Shown here: one piece after another, positions 7,851 through 20,544 of the stretch
Layout: every line of letters begins with the position of its first letter
Position numbering within the stretch: position 1 is the stretch's first letter
DNA from: Vitellaria paradoxa
Taxonomy: Eukaryota; Streptophyta; Magnoliopsida; Ericales; Sapotaceae
Direction: 5' to 3'
Assembly: GCA_019916065.1 (NCBI GenBank)
Contig: CM034236.1
Location: forward strand, 53,968,690 to 54,032,689
Length of the DNA: 64,000 nt
The notes under the pieces: model-generated
What the model was told of the DNA's origin: nothing
What the model saw: only the letters and a program-made list of their open reading frames with translations
The model's database searches: none
Made by a program: the position numbers and the translations under genes

Positions 7851-10556
7851 TTAACAGCCAAAGGGCATTTTTCTAAGTAGTGGCTTCTTAGCACTAGGCT
7901 TAACTGGATTCCATGACGTCGACCCTGATGATGATGATCCAACAGCGGAGTTGTGGTCCTTGACCTTCTTCTCCTGCAAATTCTTTCCTTTGGCTGTAGT
8001 TACTATGCTCTGAACCATCTTGGTGATTGTTGATTTGGCTTTCTTCCTCGGTAGAGGTGTGTGATCCTGCCCAAAAGTGGGGCTTTCTGCACTTTGCGAA
8101 TCAACACTACGCTCATTGTCAGCCCCACCTTCACTGGTGGTAGACTCCACATCTGAACACAAACCTGATATCTCATGTGATGCCAATAAGAGTTCGAGGC
8201 TCCGCACCACATCACCCATAGTAGGCCTATCCTTAGAGTGATTTTGTAGACATTTCATTGCAACTTTCACAAACCGCTTTAGACAACCAAGCGCGATTTG
8301 TGTTCTTATACGGGGATCAATGATCTGATCAAGCATTCCTTCTCTGACACAATTTTGGGCCCAAAACACTAGACTGTGTCGCTCCTCTTCAAGTCTCATA
8401 TGCACTGCGGCTCTCCGGCACAGCACTTCCAACAACACCTCTCCAAACGCATAGACATCTGACTTCTTGGTTAACCTACGAGTTGAGAAATACTCCGGGT
8501 CTAAATACCCAATGTGCCTTTTACATTTGTGCTAATATGACTAAGAGACTCACCAGAGATACCCATTTTGGACAATCCAAAATCTGAAATCATAGCCACC
8601 AAGTTCTCGTCCAACAAAATGTTTGTACTTTTCACATCCCTGTGTATCACTCTTTGATTAGTACCCGTGTGGAGGTAGTTCAATCCACGGGCAGCACCAA
8701 TGCAAATGTTGAGCCTTTGCTCCCAAGTTAAACTTGAATCTCTTTTACTATTTCTTCTAGTTTTGTAAATATGGTCAGCAAGGGTCCCCTGTGCCATATA
8801 TTCATATACAAGAATCATCTCGTGGTAGTCATCACAATAGCCAATCAAAGTGACAAGATTGCTATATATGCCTCAGCTTGGAAAGCATCTTGATCTCAGT
8901 CCAAAACTCTTGTTCCCCCTGCTTGGATTTTGAATTCAAACGCTTTATGGCGACGGTAGTGGCCCCTTCATTGATAAACCCTTTATACACCTTACCAAAT
9001 CCACCACAGCCAATGACAAATGCATCAGCAAAATTGTTAGTAGCCAATTGCATCTCCGCCAGTGAAAAGCGGCGGAAAATTTCTTCCTTAGGCGACAATG
9101 TACAGATCCTTTTCTCACCAAAGTTCTCGGCCCAAATTCGTAGCTGGTAAAAAGTGATGCACACTATAGTGATGAAAATTATCACACCGTTTGTAATCCC
9201 ATTCGCACGGTCAAAAGCAAATACTGGTTTTAGGAGTTCTGGGGGCTTGGATGTCCTGGCATCTGCCGAAGGTAGTGGATTCGAACCAGCCAAATTGTTG
9301 TCAGGATTGCTCAACTTGAATACCTCTAAACCATTTAAAATTGGACCCATACCATGTTTTTCTTTGTAGTCATGGCAGTGATTTTGTAGAGCTATCAGGA
9401 GATCATGCTTCCCCTCCATTCTGTCTCCCTCCATCATAACTACATAGTCCCTATGCACTGCAATCCCATTTCCACCACTCCATTCAATAACATCAGCACA
9501 CGCCTCAGCTACATGCTTGTTTATGAAGATACTGAATTCTCTGTTGCCGCTCTCTCTTGTGCCGTATTCAAGTTCACAAAAATAGAGCCTAACCAGGTAT
9601 CTGAAACCCAAATCCACTGGCAATCTCCATGTCAAATTGTTAGTCATTGACCAGGTTGTCTGATAAACTTTCTGGGGCGCTGTGTATGTGGGTGTGCTTG
9701 TGTATTTGATTGGGATGGTGGTAATAATTGAATAAACATCAGATTCTATCAAATAATTTGAATCCTCAGACCACTCCCGGAACATACCAGAATCTTGGAA
9801 GGATGAGATTGAGCTCCCACCAACATTTAGCCGATGAACCACCTCGAGTGCGGTGGTGTTTTCGATGTAAAATCGATAGTTCCGGCTGACGACAGGGGCA
9901 CCCGAATCATGGGTTTTGGAGTAATAAAGCCCTGTAGGCATGGAAAGGATCTCAATTCCATTGACAAAAGCATATGCCGCACCAGAAGTACTACTAGAAG
10001 ATGGAAAGAAGGTTATGGTTAATGCTTGATTTTCACCAATGTTCAAGCAAAATTCTTTAACAAATGATTTCAAGCCCAAAGAGTCAGCAGTGAGGGAAGC
10101 GCTGAAGTTGCTAAGCAGAGTGTAGGGACCGGCTTTTACAGTGAAAAAAGCGTTAGAGCTTTGAAAGCCAGGATAAGAAGCTGGGTACAAGTGGAAGCGG
10201 ATGAATTTCTGGCCTGGACTAACATTAAAGGTATAGGTAAATTGGGAACGGGAGATTCGAGCAGTGAAGTAGGGAACGGGATTGGGCATATAATCACCAG
10301 AGAGTTGTTGAAAAGCTTTTGCGGTTACTGATTTCCCCAACTGGCCAAATTTGGACGAGCCAATATCACCCATCCATTGCCGGCCATCTGGGGCGGTGGA
10401 GTTACCCGAAAAACCGCAGTTGACGGCAACGTCATCGATGGGCGAGTAAGGTGCGGGGAACTTAACTGCGACAGTGAGAGTAACAAGAAGAAACAAGGAG
10501 AAGAAAGGGATGGGAACTGAACGAAGAGAATAGGGCACGGGCATGGACATGGACAT
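7851..10556 (-). pseudogene. CrRLK1L malectin-like receptor kinase A, frameshifted
   Basis: FERONIA-type receptors bind wall or RALF signals outside the cell and phosphorylate inside. I chose the ATG at 10556 because it precedes a hydrophobic signal peptide (about 1-31) and matches the start of paralogue B; an upstream in-frame start at 10688 adds an unlikely leader. Then come the malectin-like region (about 35-395), a TM helix (about 457-475), a Gly loop 'GCGGFG' (516-521) and 'VAIK' Lys 538, then '[10 protein letters not shown]', 'SDFGLSKMG' and a Ser/Lys-rich tail. A 4-base TATA insertion near 8858-8861 ends the frame after 'KLRH', and a 1-base loss near 8510 shifts it again after 'VKGT'. 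Correcting both gives a length divisible by three, about 900 residues. It ends without the second kinase domain seen in B. Confidence 0.9.
9203..9500. repeat. Identical 298-bp tract shared with receptor kinase B
   Basis: I read no mismatch between this tract and 23660-23957, while the flanking coding sequence of the two paralogues differs every 10-30 bases (for example 9530-9600 against 23987-24057). It covers the end of the malectin-like region and the juxtamembrane stretch before the TM helix. The pattern suggests a gene-conversion tract. Confidence 0.6.
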
Positions 10557-10740
10557 GATTTTTGGTGGAAAAATGCACTGAAACGAAACTGTTATTTTTC
10601 TACTAACTGATGGGCGGAAGAGCTTAACGAAAGGGCCGTCAACGGCCGAAAGTTGGAACCGGATCCAACGGTCGATTCCTAATATCAAGTAGTGACTGAA
10701 GTAGCCCCTTCACTAAGGGCATCGTCAACGCGGATAGGCC
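10557..10740 (-). promoter_or_regulatory. 5' flank of receptor kinase A
   Basis: This resembles the 5' flank of receptor kinase B at 25010-25185, including 'AAGTTGGA' and 'GGTCGAT' words. Similarity to B's flank breaks off near 10740 and appears to resume near 13741-13805. No clear TATA box was assigned. Confidence 0.4.
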
Positions 10741-11324
10741 GTAATAAATTAGGTGTTATTTGCTTTCTATTTCCACATTTCGATTTTTTTTAATTTTTTA
10801 TTAATGTGTTTTGTGTTTTAAAAGTTTTGAAATAAAGAAAAATAAATTTTTATTTAGTTTAATATTTTTTAATTTTTATATTTTAAAACTTTTTTTTGAA
10901 TTAAAAACGGTCAAAAACAACTTTTTATCATTTTTCATTTTATGTGTAAACTTATTTTTTATTTTTTAAAATAGATGTTAAAAACATAAATAATTAAATA
11001 TATTTTGAACTATTTTTTATTTTTAAAATTATAAGATAAAAAATAAGATTAAAATAGAGGTATTTAAATAATGACACCTTAAATTTTTAATTTTTAAATA
11101 TATAATAAAAAATGTGTCAACGCACCGAAATTGAATCCCATCCATCACGCGGGAAAGATTAAGAGAATAGCATAGTTTGAAAAAAAAAAATGCCACCGAA
11201 TCCTAGGTTAGCATCCTAGAGCCTAGGTTTATTGATTTGTAAACTTTAGCCCGGCACGTGGCTTTTATCTCTCTCCGTGCCATCAAAATGGAGTGAGAAT
11301 GCAAATAAATGTATATAATAGTAT
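10741..11324. other. AT-rich intergenic stretch
   Basis: No gene seen; A/T-run sequence only. Confidence 0.4.
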
Positions 11325-11836
11325 AAATTTAGAGTGATAAAAGATAAGATGAAACGTAATTTTGAGTAAAATATAACGTTTGGTGTTTTCCTTCAAATTA
11401 TATTTTTTGGAGATGATCAATATCAAAACCGTTAGAACGATTTTCCAAATCTGTTCTAACGGAAGCCGTTCTAACGATTTTGAAAAATGCCGCTCACTAT
11501 TTTATACAATAATTTTTTCCTCTCTCTTTTACACTAAACCGTTAGAACAGTTTTTTAAATATGTTCTAAGAGATTCAAAAAAATTCGTATAAAATAACGA
11601 TAATGGTATTCGTTTAAAAACTTTCAACTTAAAGAATATGATTGTCAAAATAATTTACGCACTCGATTAATCTTTTTCTAAATTTTTCATTTTTTTAGTA
11701 AAATATTAAAATTTTTTGAAATTAGTAAAAGTAGGAAATTGTAATTGTGTAATAGAGAGTTTTAATGATTTATAGAGGTTGTTGGAAATTTTTTTTTTTT
11801 TTTTTTTTTTTGGTTGTTGGCACTCCAAATAGTGCC
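11325..11836. mobile_element. MITE-like repeat R1
   Basis: About 510 bp, related over most of its length to R2 (12810-13348). Shared parts include 'GTTCTAACGG', 'AATGGTATTCGTT' and 'CGATTAA'. It ends in CACTCCAAATAGTGCC, the counterpart of R2's terminal repeat; its left end is degenerate. A T-run lies at about 11789-11811. No coding capacity. Confidence 0.5.
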
Positions 11837-12809
11837 TGTGAGTGCATTTAAAGTAACAAAAAATTGGATAAAATGAAATAAATTATGAGTTTGTAATTTG
11901 TGCAGTAGGATAAAAAGTAAATAACTTTTAGAATTTTTCAGTGTATTTCATAATTTTTCAGAGTTTTTTCTCACTTCAAACAGAGCCATATAAGTGTTTG
12001 GAGTGATAAAAAATTAATAAATTTTGATAAAAATTATGAATTTGTAATTCGTGTAATTAGATAAAAAGTAAATAACTTTTAAGATTTTTAATGTCTTTTT
12101 TAGTGATTTTTAGAATTTCAACATAGAGTGAAAGGAACAATAATACTAGGTAAGTGTATTAAATTTCAACTAAATCTAAATTTATTTAAAGATTTTGTAA
12201 TTGAATTATATTGTAATATTTTAGTAAAATTATTTTCATGTTGTGGTTAACAGCTTGAGCATACGTTAAAATTTTTGGCAACTCATGCGTATTTATTTGT
12301 CTTCGTTTAAAAATCTGAAGTTGGGATTCCATGCTTAATATTTACATATATGATATTGTGGTAATTTTTGTGACTTATTTCTGTTCTAATTATAAAAATT
12401 GTAGTGAATTAAAGTTATATATGTATTTATATTTTGGTATATATTGTAAAGAAAAATGATAACTTTTGACACAAAAGTTTTAATTTTTGGCAACTCACGA
12501 AATTTATTTGCGTTTGAAAATTTGAGGTTGGGATTCTTTGCTTAATATTTACATATATGATTTTGTGATAATTTTTGTGGGTTATTTTTGTTCCAATGAT
12601 AAAAAGTGTAGTTGAATTAAAATTATATATGAATTTATGTTTTGGTATATGTTGTTAAAAAAAATTGATAACTTTTAAACGCAAAAGTTTTGATTTATGA
12701 CTCTAAAAAAATTTCAAATTTATTATTCTATTAAATTGTTAAATTTTTTAAATATTATTTCAAATGTTTTATATTTAAATAAGCAAACATGGCCTTAAAA
12801 ACTAACTTA
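11837..12809. other. AT-rich repeat-like sequence
   Basis: No gene. About 12240-12460 and 12465-12690 are diverged repeats of each other (both contain 'GATTC-ATGCTTAATATTTACA'-like words), a roughly 220-bp tandem duplication. Confidence 0.45.
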
Positions 12810-13348
12810 GGTAGTGTTTGGAGTGATAAAAAATAAGAAAAAATAAGTTTAAATGTGGTTTAGAGTAAAGAAGGGTGTTTGGTGTTTTTTTCAAAATCGT
12901 ATTTTTTGGAAATGAACAGTGCCAAAACCGTTAGAATGATTTTTCAAATCTGTTCTAATGGATTCAAAAAAAGTTTCTTCTCCCTCTGAACAATGCCAAA
13001 ATTGTTAGAACGGCCATCCAAATTCGTTCTAACGGATTCTATACCGATAAACCGTTTAAATGATTTGTCCAAATCCGATCTAACGGATTTAAAAAAATAG
13101 AGATAAAATAGCGACAATGGTATTCGTTAGAAAGCTTTCGACGTGAAAAAAAAAATGATTGTGAAAAAAAAATTTCGTACTCGATTAAGCTCGTTACTAA
13201 TTTTTTATTTTTTTAACGAAATATTAAAATTTTTTTAAATTAGTAAAGGCGGGAAAAGTAAAAGTGTGATAGAGAATTTTAGTGAGTTATAAAAGTTGTT
13301 AGAGTTTTATGGAGTTTGTTGGAGTTTTATAGCACTCCAAGCAATGCC
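12810..13348. mobile_element. MITE-like repeat R2
   Basis: About 540 bp. The left end GGTAGTGTTTGGAGTG and the complement of the right end CACTCCAAGCAATGCC agree at 13 of 16 positions, as terminal inverted repeats would. The internal sequence matches R1. I could not find a convincing target-site duplication. Non-coding. Confidence 0.55.
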
Positions 13349-13350
13349 AG

Positions 13351-13518
13351 GGGTGTTTGGAGTTGTATAAAATTATATAAAATAAAATAAAATTGTAAAA
13401 GTAAATGTCTCGTAATTCATGTAGTGAGCGAAGAATTTAAATTTTACTATCTTGTAATTCGTATTTGTAAAAATTTATAAGATTTTATTTTATTTTAAAG
13501 AGTTCCAAACGGAGCCAA
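13351..13518. mobile_element. Short foldback MITE
   Basis: About 170 bp with imperfect terminal inverted repeats: GGTGTTTGGAGTTGTATAAAA on the left, ending in TTCCAAACGGAGCC on the right. Related sequence without clear ends occurs near 3407-3535 and 18500-18625, which suggests a dispersed family. No coding capacity. Confidence 0.5.
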
Positions 13519-14483
13519 TAGTACTAGCAGCCGCCGCAACACTTCTAAAATGACATTATTTCGATTATTTTTTTATTTAAAACGAGATTGTTTCATTTAA
13601 TTTTTTATATTTAAAAATAAATTAATATATTCGAATATGTATATGTGAATATGCCGCGGTTTCACTTAACTCTCAATGTTTAAATATGAATTAATGACAT
13701 TATTTTTAATAAAAATAAATTAAAACGACATCGTTTGGATACTCTTCATGCAGCCCCTTAGTGGCCTTGGCAATGGTAGACTTGGTCAGTCAACGATTGC
13801 GTTAAGAAGGAAGAGGATAATTTAACCCCTCAAGTTTTGTCTGATATGTTTTCACTTATGCAAGAAAATAAAGAGAAACCAAAATTCACTGTACTTTTTT
13901 TTTCAAAAAAAAAATAATATATTTTCATTTTTTCTCTCTTCTTTTATTATAGTAAGTGACTTAATATTTCATTTTTTCGTTTAAAATACGAAAGTACTTT
14001 TTTCATTCTTTAACAAAATTAAATTATTTTGTTTAATAATTCATATCATTTATATTTTTTTCTCTTTCTTAAATTTCAAATAAGTTCCGAATGAGTATCA
14101 TGAAGATGAGAGAAAAGGTGCCTAAGAAAAAAAAATAATAATAAAGACAAAGAGGAGATGAAATTTATTCGATTTTGGCAATTAAAATAATTCAATTTAT
14201 TTCCTACTAAATTTTCATTGTAATTTTTTTATTTTATATAACTTTTAAGTATGTTATTTATATTTTAAATAATAACTTAAAATAAACCTCACCTTGAAAA
14301 GTCTAGAATTTTTGCTTTATAAATGAATCCTCTTATGCCATTAGCCTCTTTTTATCATCTTACTTCTTTAGGCCTGTTGGAGTTGTGAAGTATACCAAAA
14401 TTCTAAAAAATTCTTATAATTTTACAAAAAAAATTTTCACTTGAAATTATGTGGATTTATATAAATCTCTATAAATTTATGTA
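13519..14483. other. AT-rich intergenic stretch with a relic of receptor-kinase 5' flank
   Basis: About 13755-13805 resembles the receptor kinase B flank at 25185-25230 ('GACTTGGTCAGTCAA'). The rest is A/T-run sequence with no gene seen. Confidence 0.4.
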
Positions 14484-17243
14484 TCTATACTATTATAAAA
14501 AGTTTCAATATTTGAAATTTTTTTGACTACTTTACCACTATTTTTTTCAATTTAATCCAATTCTGTCCTTTCATCATTCTAATTCTAATCCAACTTTATA
14601 ACCCAACTACACTAAAATTCTTCATGATGGTGCATTATATTTTTTTTCAGTTTAACTGAATTTTAATCTAACTCCACTAAAATTCTTCATGATAAATTAA
14701 TTTTGGTTTATATTGGTTATATCATCAAGAAAAAAGAAAAAATTCCAACTTCCTATTCTGTCTCTGTTATTTTTATTTTCCGTTTAATAAATTACTCACC
14801 TAAGATTGAATCGTTCTGAGTGATGTAATTAATTGTTAGGTAGATTTAGCTCGTGATTCAAAGTTTGGTCCATACCCGATTGGTTTATTCATTCATATAG
14901 ATAAGTATTTTGAGAGTGTTCCAATAAAAAATACATATAAGTATTTTTATTTTCACTTAATTGAGAATTATTTTTGTTTCTGGCATCAGAGCTGATGGTT
15001 GTTTTCCATCTCTTTTTCTTTAGATTTTTTCTATCTAATTTTTGTTTAGATTTTTCTTTATAGGTTTTGGATCTTTATTAATAAGTTTGTCTTTAATTTT
15101 TGTTTTGATCAGGTGTTGGTGGGCATGCTTATCTTTTGGAGCCTCACTTCTGGTGGTTAGGCAAGATCAGAAGTGAGACTTTTTATCTATTTATTTTAAT
15201 TCTTCTAATACAATTAATCTTTTTTTTTTTTTATGATTCATCCACGGGGGACTTAAGTTTTAATATATTATTAATGTTTGGCTTTTTTTTATCACGGAGA
15301 CTGATTCAATATATTGTTAATATTGAAATATGTTTTATTAAAATATATATTTTATTGAAATATTTTATTAAATTAAACTAAATTTTATTTAATGATAATT
15401 TATTCCTAACTTACGTACTTTATTTATGTATTTTATTAAAATTAATTATTATTAATAATAAATAAATTATAAAAATAATTAAAAAATATATTCGATAAAT
15501 TAAATATTTATTTACACAAATTTAATTATAGTGAACAAAATTGCACTTTTAAATGTGTTTTTTATCTTTATGTTGGGAAAAAGACAATTAAAAAAAATAG
15601 AAATCAAAACTGATACAAATAAAAAAATATAAATAAAATATTTTTCGATATTAAAATATGTTATCAAAAAAAGCCAAACCTTATATATTTAAAGTTTCAA
15701 TATATTAATTTTTAATGAGCCATGGGTTCAAATTATCAAATATTTGAAATATATTGGATTAGATAATATATTCATATTTAAAATATAATAAGATTTACAT
15801 GAAATTTTAATACACATAATAAGTTTAAAAAATAAATAAAATAGTATTCACGTTCAGAAAAAATTTGTTAAACTTTTATTATGATGACTTTTATTTATAA
15901 TTAACATGATTAAGAGGGAGGAACTGCGTAGAGTATAATATTATTTTTTTAATTTTCTTGGGTTATTAAGAATGCGAATAAGTTTGCTATATTTATTTTT
16001 ATTAGATGATATTCCTTTGTATAAAAATTATTTTTTATTTATACATTTATTTTTAACTTATTTTTTAATTCGTTCATTAAAATATATTAAGTCTGACTTT
16101 TGTAGATTTTATTCTATTTTTTAATGTGATTGTTAATATTAGGTTTTTAAATTTTATTATATTTTTTATTACTAATAAAATTTTAATTTTTTTGTTGTAT
16201 TATACTTCAAGAAAAGTTTATTATTTACTATATTTTTCAGTTTGTTCATTCAAAAATGTAAGGTAAGGTTTTTTTTTTTTAGTTTTATTATAATTCTTTA
16301 TTATGATTGTTTATATAATTTTTTAGATTTTATTATATTTTTTATTATTGTTAAAATGTAAATTTTTGTTATTAAATTTAAATGAAAGCCTCTTTTTGGG
16401 GTTATTTTTTAATTTGTTTATTTAAATATATTAGGTATAATTTTTTAAAATTTTATTTTATTTTTTGTTTATTGTGAAAATATTATTGTTCAATAATGAT
16501 AAAAAAATGTCAAAACATTACAAAATTTCATATTTCAATTTTGTTAACTTTTTTTATTAATAAGATATTATATTTATTTTTATTAGATGATATTCTTTTA
16601 TATTAAAATTATTTCTTAATTTATGTATTTATTTTTAAGTTTATTTTTCTTAAATGGTTATTAATATAAATTTTTATTAAAAATAAAAATAAAAATATAA
16701 TACGACATATAATATATTTAAATATCTGTGATGTGCATATGTATTCATACATTTACTAAAATTATCATTTACATATTTTTAATATGATTTTTTAGGATTT
16801 TAATAGATTTTTTTGGTCTATTATTTTTCAATTTCACCCTTACCTTTTGTTTATATCCACTTAAAGTCAGCCTTAGAATATTAACTACTCAATGTTTTGG
16901 AATAATCCTACTCCAACTACTAACTCAAAATCTTCTATATTCTATAACCAATTTTCAATACCTTCATTAATTTTTAATTTACATAATTATAAATATATAC
17001 ATGCCAATATATATATGCTTACATCAAATAATAAATTTATGAGAATAGACCTCAATACTTTTTATAAACTAAACAATTAAATTATATAATTTTTTAGTGT
17101 TGAGCTCTTTGTTAAGACACTTAATATGAAAAAAATATAAAAATTTTAATATAGGTTTTAATTTTTTTATTTTTAACTTATTTTTTAAATTTAAATATAT
17201 AAAAAAGCAAATATATGCGTGTAATGCACATGCATTTTTCTAG
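14484..17243 (+). mobile_element. Non-autonomous Helitron
   Basis: The 5' end reads TCTATACTATTATAAAA, a common start of plant Helitrons, preceded by A. The 3' end has a short stem (TGCGTG-TAAT-CACATGCA type) about 7 bases before CTAG at 17240-17243, followed by T. Insertion between A and T is the Helitron rule. At 2760 bp it is very AT-rich and shows no Rep/helicase coding, so it would depend on an autonomous element. A 'TGGCATCAGAGC' near 14981 looks like a primer-binding site of a captured LTR-element fragment. Confidence 0.65.
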
Positions 17244-19080
17244 TATTTACAAATCTCAACAAATTTTTATAAATTCCAATAAAGTTTTTACAAATTTTAA
17301 TAATATTTCTATAAATTTCAATAAAGTTTCTACAATTTCAAAAAAGTTCTAACTAAAAAAGTCAACAAATTTTTATTGAAATACGTTCGAACAAAATTAT
17401 TCATCTCAAAATTTTGTAATTTGTGATTTACACTTCAAATGTCAGTGATTTATGATTTACACTCCAAACATCAGAATGTTTTTTTTAAATCATATTTTTT
17501 TACTAATTTTTGAAACTCCAAATACCGCATTTATATGTCTATCGGTAAGTAGAGATCAACTACTGAATTTATACACTTTTTACCATTGAATTTATACGTT
17601 TCTTACCTTAAATAAAAATATAGTTTTCGAGCTAATGGAAAATTTGATTTTGTTTTGCATATGTGCATTCATTCTTTTTTTTTTTTTTTAATTTTCAAGT
17701 CTTATTTTTCTTATTTTATCAAAATCTTATGCTAAATAGTGATGGTTTATGGTTATGGAAAGGAGATAATCTAGATCATTAAATCTAATTCTCTCAAATG
17801 TTGATTTCTTGATTTTGAAAATGACATGTGACCTTATATGATTAGTCCAAAAGTTAATTTAAAATATTTTAGATATTAAATTTTAAATTTCAATAACACG
17901 CCATAATGTCATTAGATCTTCAAATTAAAAATTGAATCTAGTTAATTTTGAATATAGAAATGTACTTCAACTCTAATTACATTAAATAATAAATTTAAAT
18001 ATTTAAATTTAATTGGTAATAATAATATGTCACAGTATCGTCAAATCTTTCATTTTGGAAATCTAAGCTTGAATATGAAAATGATCTTCAAAATTTAATT
18101 ACATTAGAAATTTACTTCATCATATTTAAATTTAAATGATAATATAGTTGCGCATTAAATATGTAACTGTAATATGAATTTAGGTTTGATTAAAGAAGAA
18201 ACATATATTACTACACTGATAATTTAATAGCATTTCGAAATAAAAAATATATCAGTGGCGATTTTTTTTTTATTTTTCATAATCTCGAAATTTTAAAAAT
18301 TTTAAAAGATACGTATATTATACATATAAGTAGTAAAGTGTTGTAGTGATTGAATTTAAAACTCTCAATCACTCTTTTTTTTTTCATAATTTTGAATTAG
18401 ATTTTATATTGAAAATTATATATCACACTTTGATATATAAGTTGGAAGTTTGAATTATTTCCTTATCTTATTGTGTTTCATAATTTTGAATTAAATATTG
18501 AGATGTTTGGAGTTGTATAAATTAGTATAAATTTGTAAAAATTGTAATGTCACAATTTGTATTGAGTAGATAATTTGAATTTCATAAAGATTTATAAAGA
18601 TTTAGAGAGTTCCGAATTACTCCACTAAACTAAAAAATGGTGTCACACTTTGATTGTTCGGATGTTTAATTTGAATTATTTCTTTAACTTATTTTTTTCA
18701 AAAAAAATTGTGTGTCATACTTTAATTAAATAAAATATAAATATTTCATTAACTTATTTTATTTCATGATTTTGAATTAGATACTACACTAAAAATGGTG
18801 TGTCAAACTTTAATAGGATGAAAGTTTAGATTTGAATTATTTTCCCAAATTATTTGTTTCATAAAAAAATGGTTTGTCACATTTTAATCGGTGAAAATTT
18901 TAATTGTTTCATTAACTAATTATTATTTTTTAAAAATTTAAAATTACATATTATTCATCAAATTTTTATCTTTCTTAGTAATTTAGTATTGTATATTTAG
19001 TACTGCTGTTATATTGAAACGCATATTATTCACCAAAATCCAAAGATTTGATTTCGCACTAAAAATGAGAGCATAGAAGA
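17244..19080. other. AT-rich intergenic stretch
   Basis: No gene seen. 18400-18900 holds several diverged copies of a roughly 100-base unit (words such as 'TTTGAATTATTT' with 'CACACTTT'), so it is repeat-like. 18500-18625 resembles the short MITE at 13351. Confidence 0.4.
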
Positions 19081-19330
19081 GCCACGAGACGTCCTGCTAG
19101 TGCTGCCCGCTCATTCTGTCCCTAACCCCTCTCTCCCTCTTCTCTCTACCCTCATCCTCCCTCCCTCCCTCGTTTTCCTCTTCTCCTCTGTCACCGCCCT
19201 TGCTGCCATTGTCGGGACCGGAGCTCCTCCCGCCAGCAGGTTATCTCCCTTATTCTGTCTCATTATCTCTCTCTCTCTGTCTCTCTCTTTCTCTCTCTCA
19301 TCCATTGTCCATCTTGATTAGTCGGCTTGT
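19081..19330. other. CT-rich tract
   Basis: A C/T-rich block with CCCT and CTCT repeats. The open frames over it on both strands are low-complexity products of the repeat. It resembles a plant 5' leader but no downstream gene was found. Confidence 0.4.
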
Positions 19331-19972
19331 TCATTTCCTCCAGTCGGCGGACTGAGTACAGATCTTCACCGGCCAGGTTTTTTTGTTTTTATTTTTATTT
19401 TTTTGCTGGATTGTTCGAAAATATTGTTGTAATTTTTTGTATGTTGTTGCTGGGATGCACATTTATACGCTGGTTGCAATTTTGTATGCTGTTTGTAATT
19501 TAATTTACATCATATACATTTATCTCATGTAGATATTTAATTTGTATCCTGTTTGTAATTTTGGCCTGTGATTTATATGCTGTTGCTGGGCTGTTTGTTA
19601 TGTTGTGAAGATCATGTGCGTACGTTGCAAATTCAATTAGTTTATGTTGTGAGAAATTATGGTTAATTTATACCAATATATGGATTAAATTGGCGTATAA
19701 ATTAAATTAAAGAATGCCAAAGATAGCAAGTGATGATTTTTGTCATTTTATTGTCAAATTAGTTTTAGGGTTTAGTGGGAGTTAGGTTCCGAATTTTTAA
19801 GAAAATAGTATTTAGTTCCTGATTTTTATTTATTTTAAAATTTTCATAATTTGAGACGCGTCTAAAAAAAATATTTTTGAAATAAAAATATAGCACAATT
19901 TAATTCGTAATATAGATATGTATCAAGAGATGCTAAATTAAATTAAATTACACAAATTAAATTAAATCCGCT
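19331..19972. other. Intergenic stretch
   Basis: Contains diverged short repeats around 'TGTATGCTGTTTGTAATTT' (19430-19570). No gene seen. Confidence 0.4.
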
Positions 19973-20053
19973 CACTACAAAACAATAATGATGAACAAAT
20001 TAAGTATAGACGACCGCCTTTGAAGGTCAAGCGATCCTTTGTTTCTAGTAGTG
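19973..20053. mobile_element. CACTA-type MITE or short terminal fragment
   Basis: About 81 bp begin with CACTACAAAACA and end with TGTTTCTAGTAGTG, the inverted-end pattern of En/Spm (CACTA) elements. No clear 3-bp target duplication. Non-coding. Confidence 0.5.
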
Positions 20054-20544
20054 TCAATACCATAAATATATTAAATAATCGTCTATAATAATAACTTGTA
20101 ATATTTATTTGTTGTATCTTTCGGTTGTTTCAAATCTTAATGAATTTAAACCCGGTAATTTTTTAATATTAAGTCATGTCATATGAAAGAAACATATCCA
20201 GAGGGTTTCTCTTGCATACCCAATCTGTATCACATGGTGACTATTAGGGCCCTTTTGCATGGCCGAACTTTATAAAAAATTATAAAAAGTCGTAAACTTT
20301 TACAAAAATTTGGTCATTTTCATTTTCCGTGCATTTATTTTAGAATTTCAAATTTTACAAATTTTTACGAAGTTTTACTAACTTTTACTAATTTTTGTCA
20401 ACTTTTTGACAACTTTACTGATCAAAACTATTAGAACGAGTGATTTAGTCCCATACCAATGGAAAACAGTTGGAATGGGCATTCAACTTTGTTTCAACGG
20501 CTTCTGATAGAAGCTGAGAAGCTCCCCAGTCTATTGATTCTGCC
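20054..20544. other. Intergenic stretch
   Basis: AT-rich; no gene recognised. 20246-20420 has the short-repeat style of the local MITEs. Confidence 0.35.

Larger units (their letters stand above)
1..8579. repeat. Large direct duplication, copy 1
   Basis: This segment matches 55421-64000 base for base, apart from scattered substitutions and a few 1-base indels; the offset drifts from 55420 to 55422. I counted about 13 mismatches in the first 1.8 kb, so identity is near 99%. Both copies run to a window edge, so the true unit is longer. It contains viral, retrotransposon, receptor-kinase and NF-YB relics, and shared lesions show that these predate the duplication. Either a real tandem duplication of period 55.42 kb or an assembly artefact (uncollapsed haplotype) would fit. 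Confidence 0.95.

Noticed and set aside
8862..10688. Upstream start at 10688 for receptor kinase A
   Set aside because: It adds 44 residues without a signal peptide; the start at 10556 matches paralogue B and gives a normal signal sequence.
19100..19321. 73-residue Leu/Ser-rich forward frame and its reverse partner
   Set aside because: Both strands are open because of the CT repeat; the peptide is low complexity.
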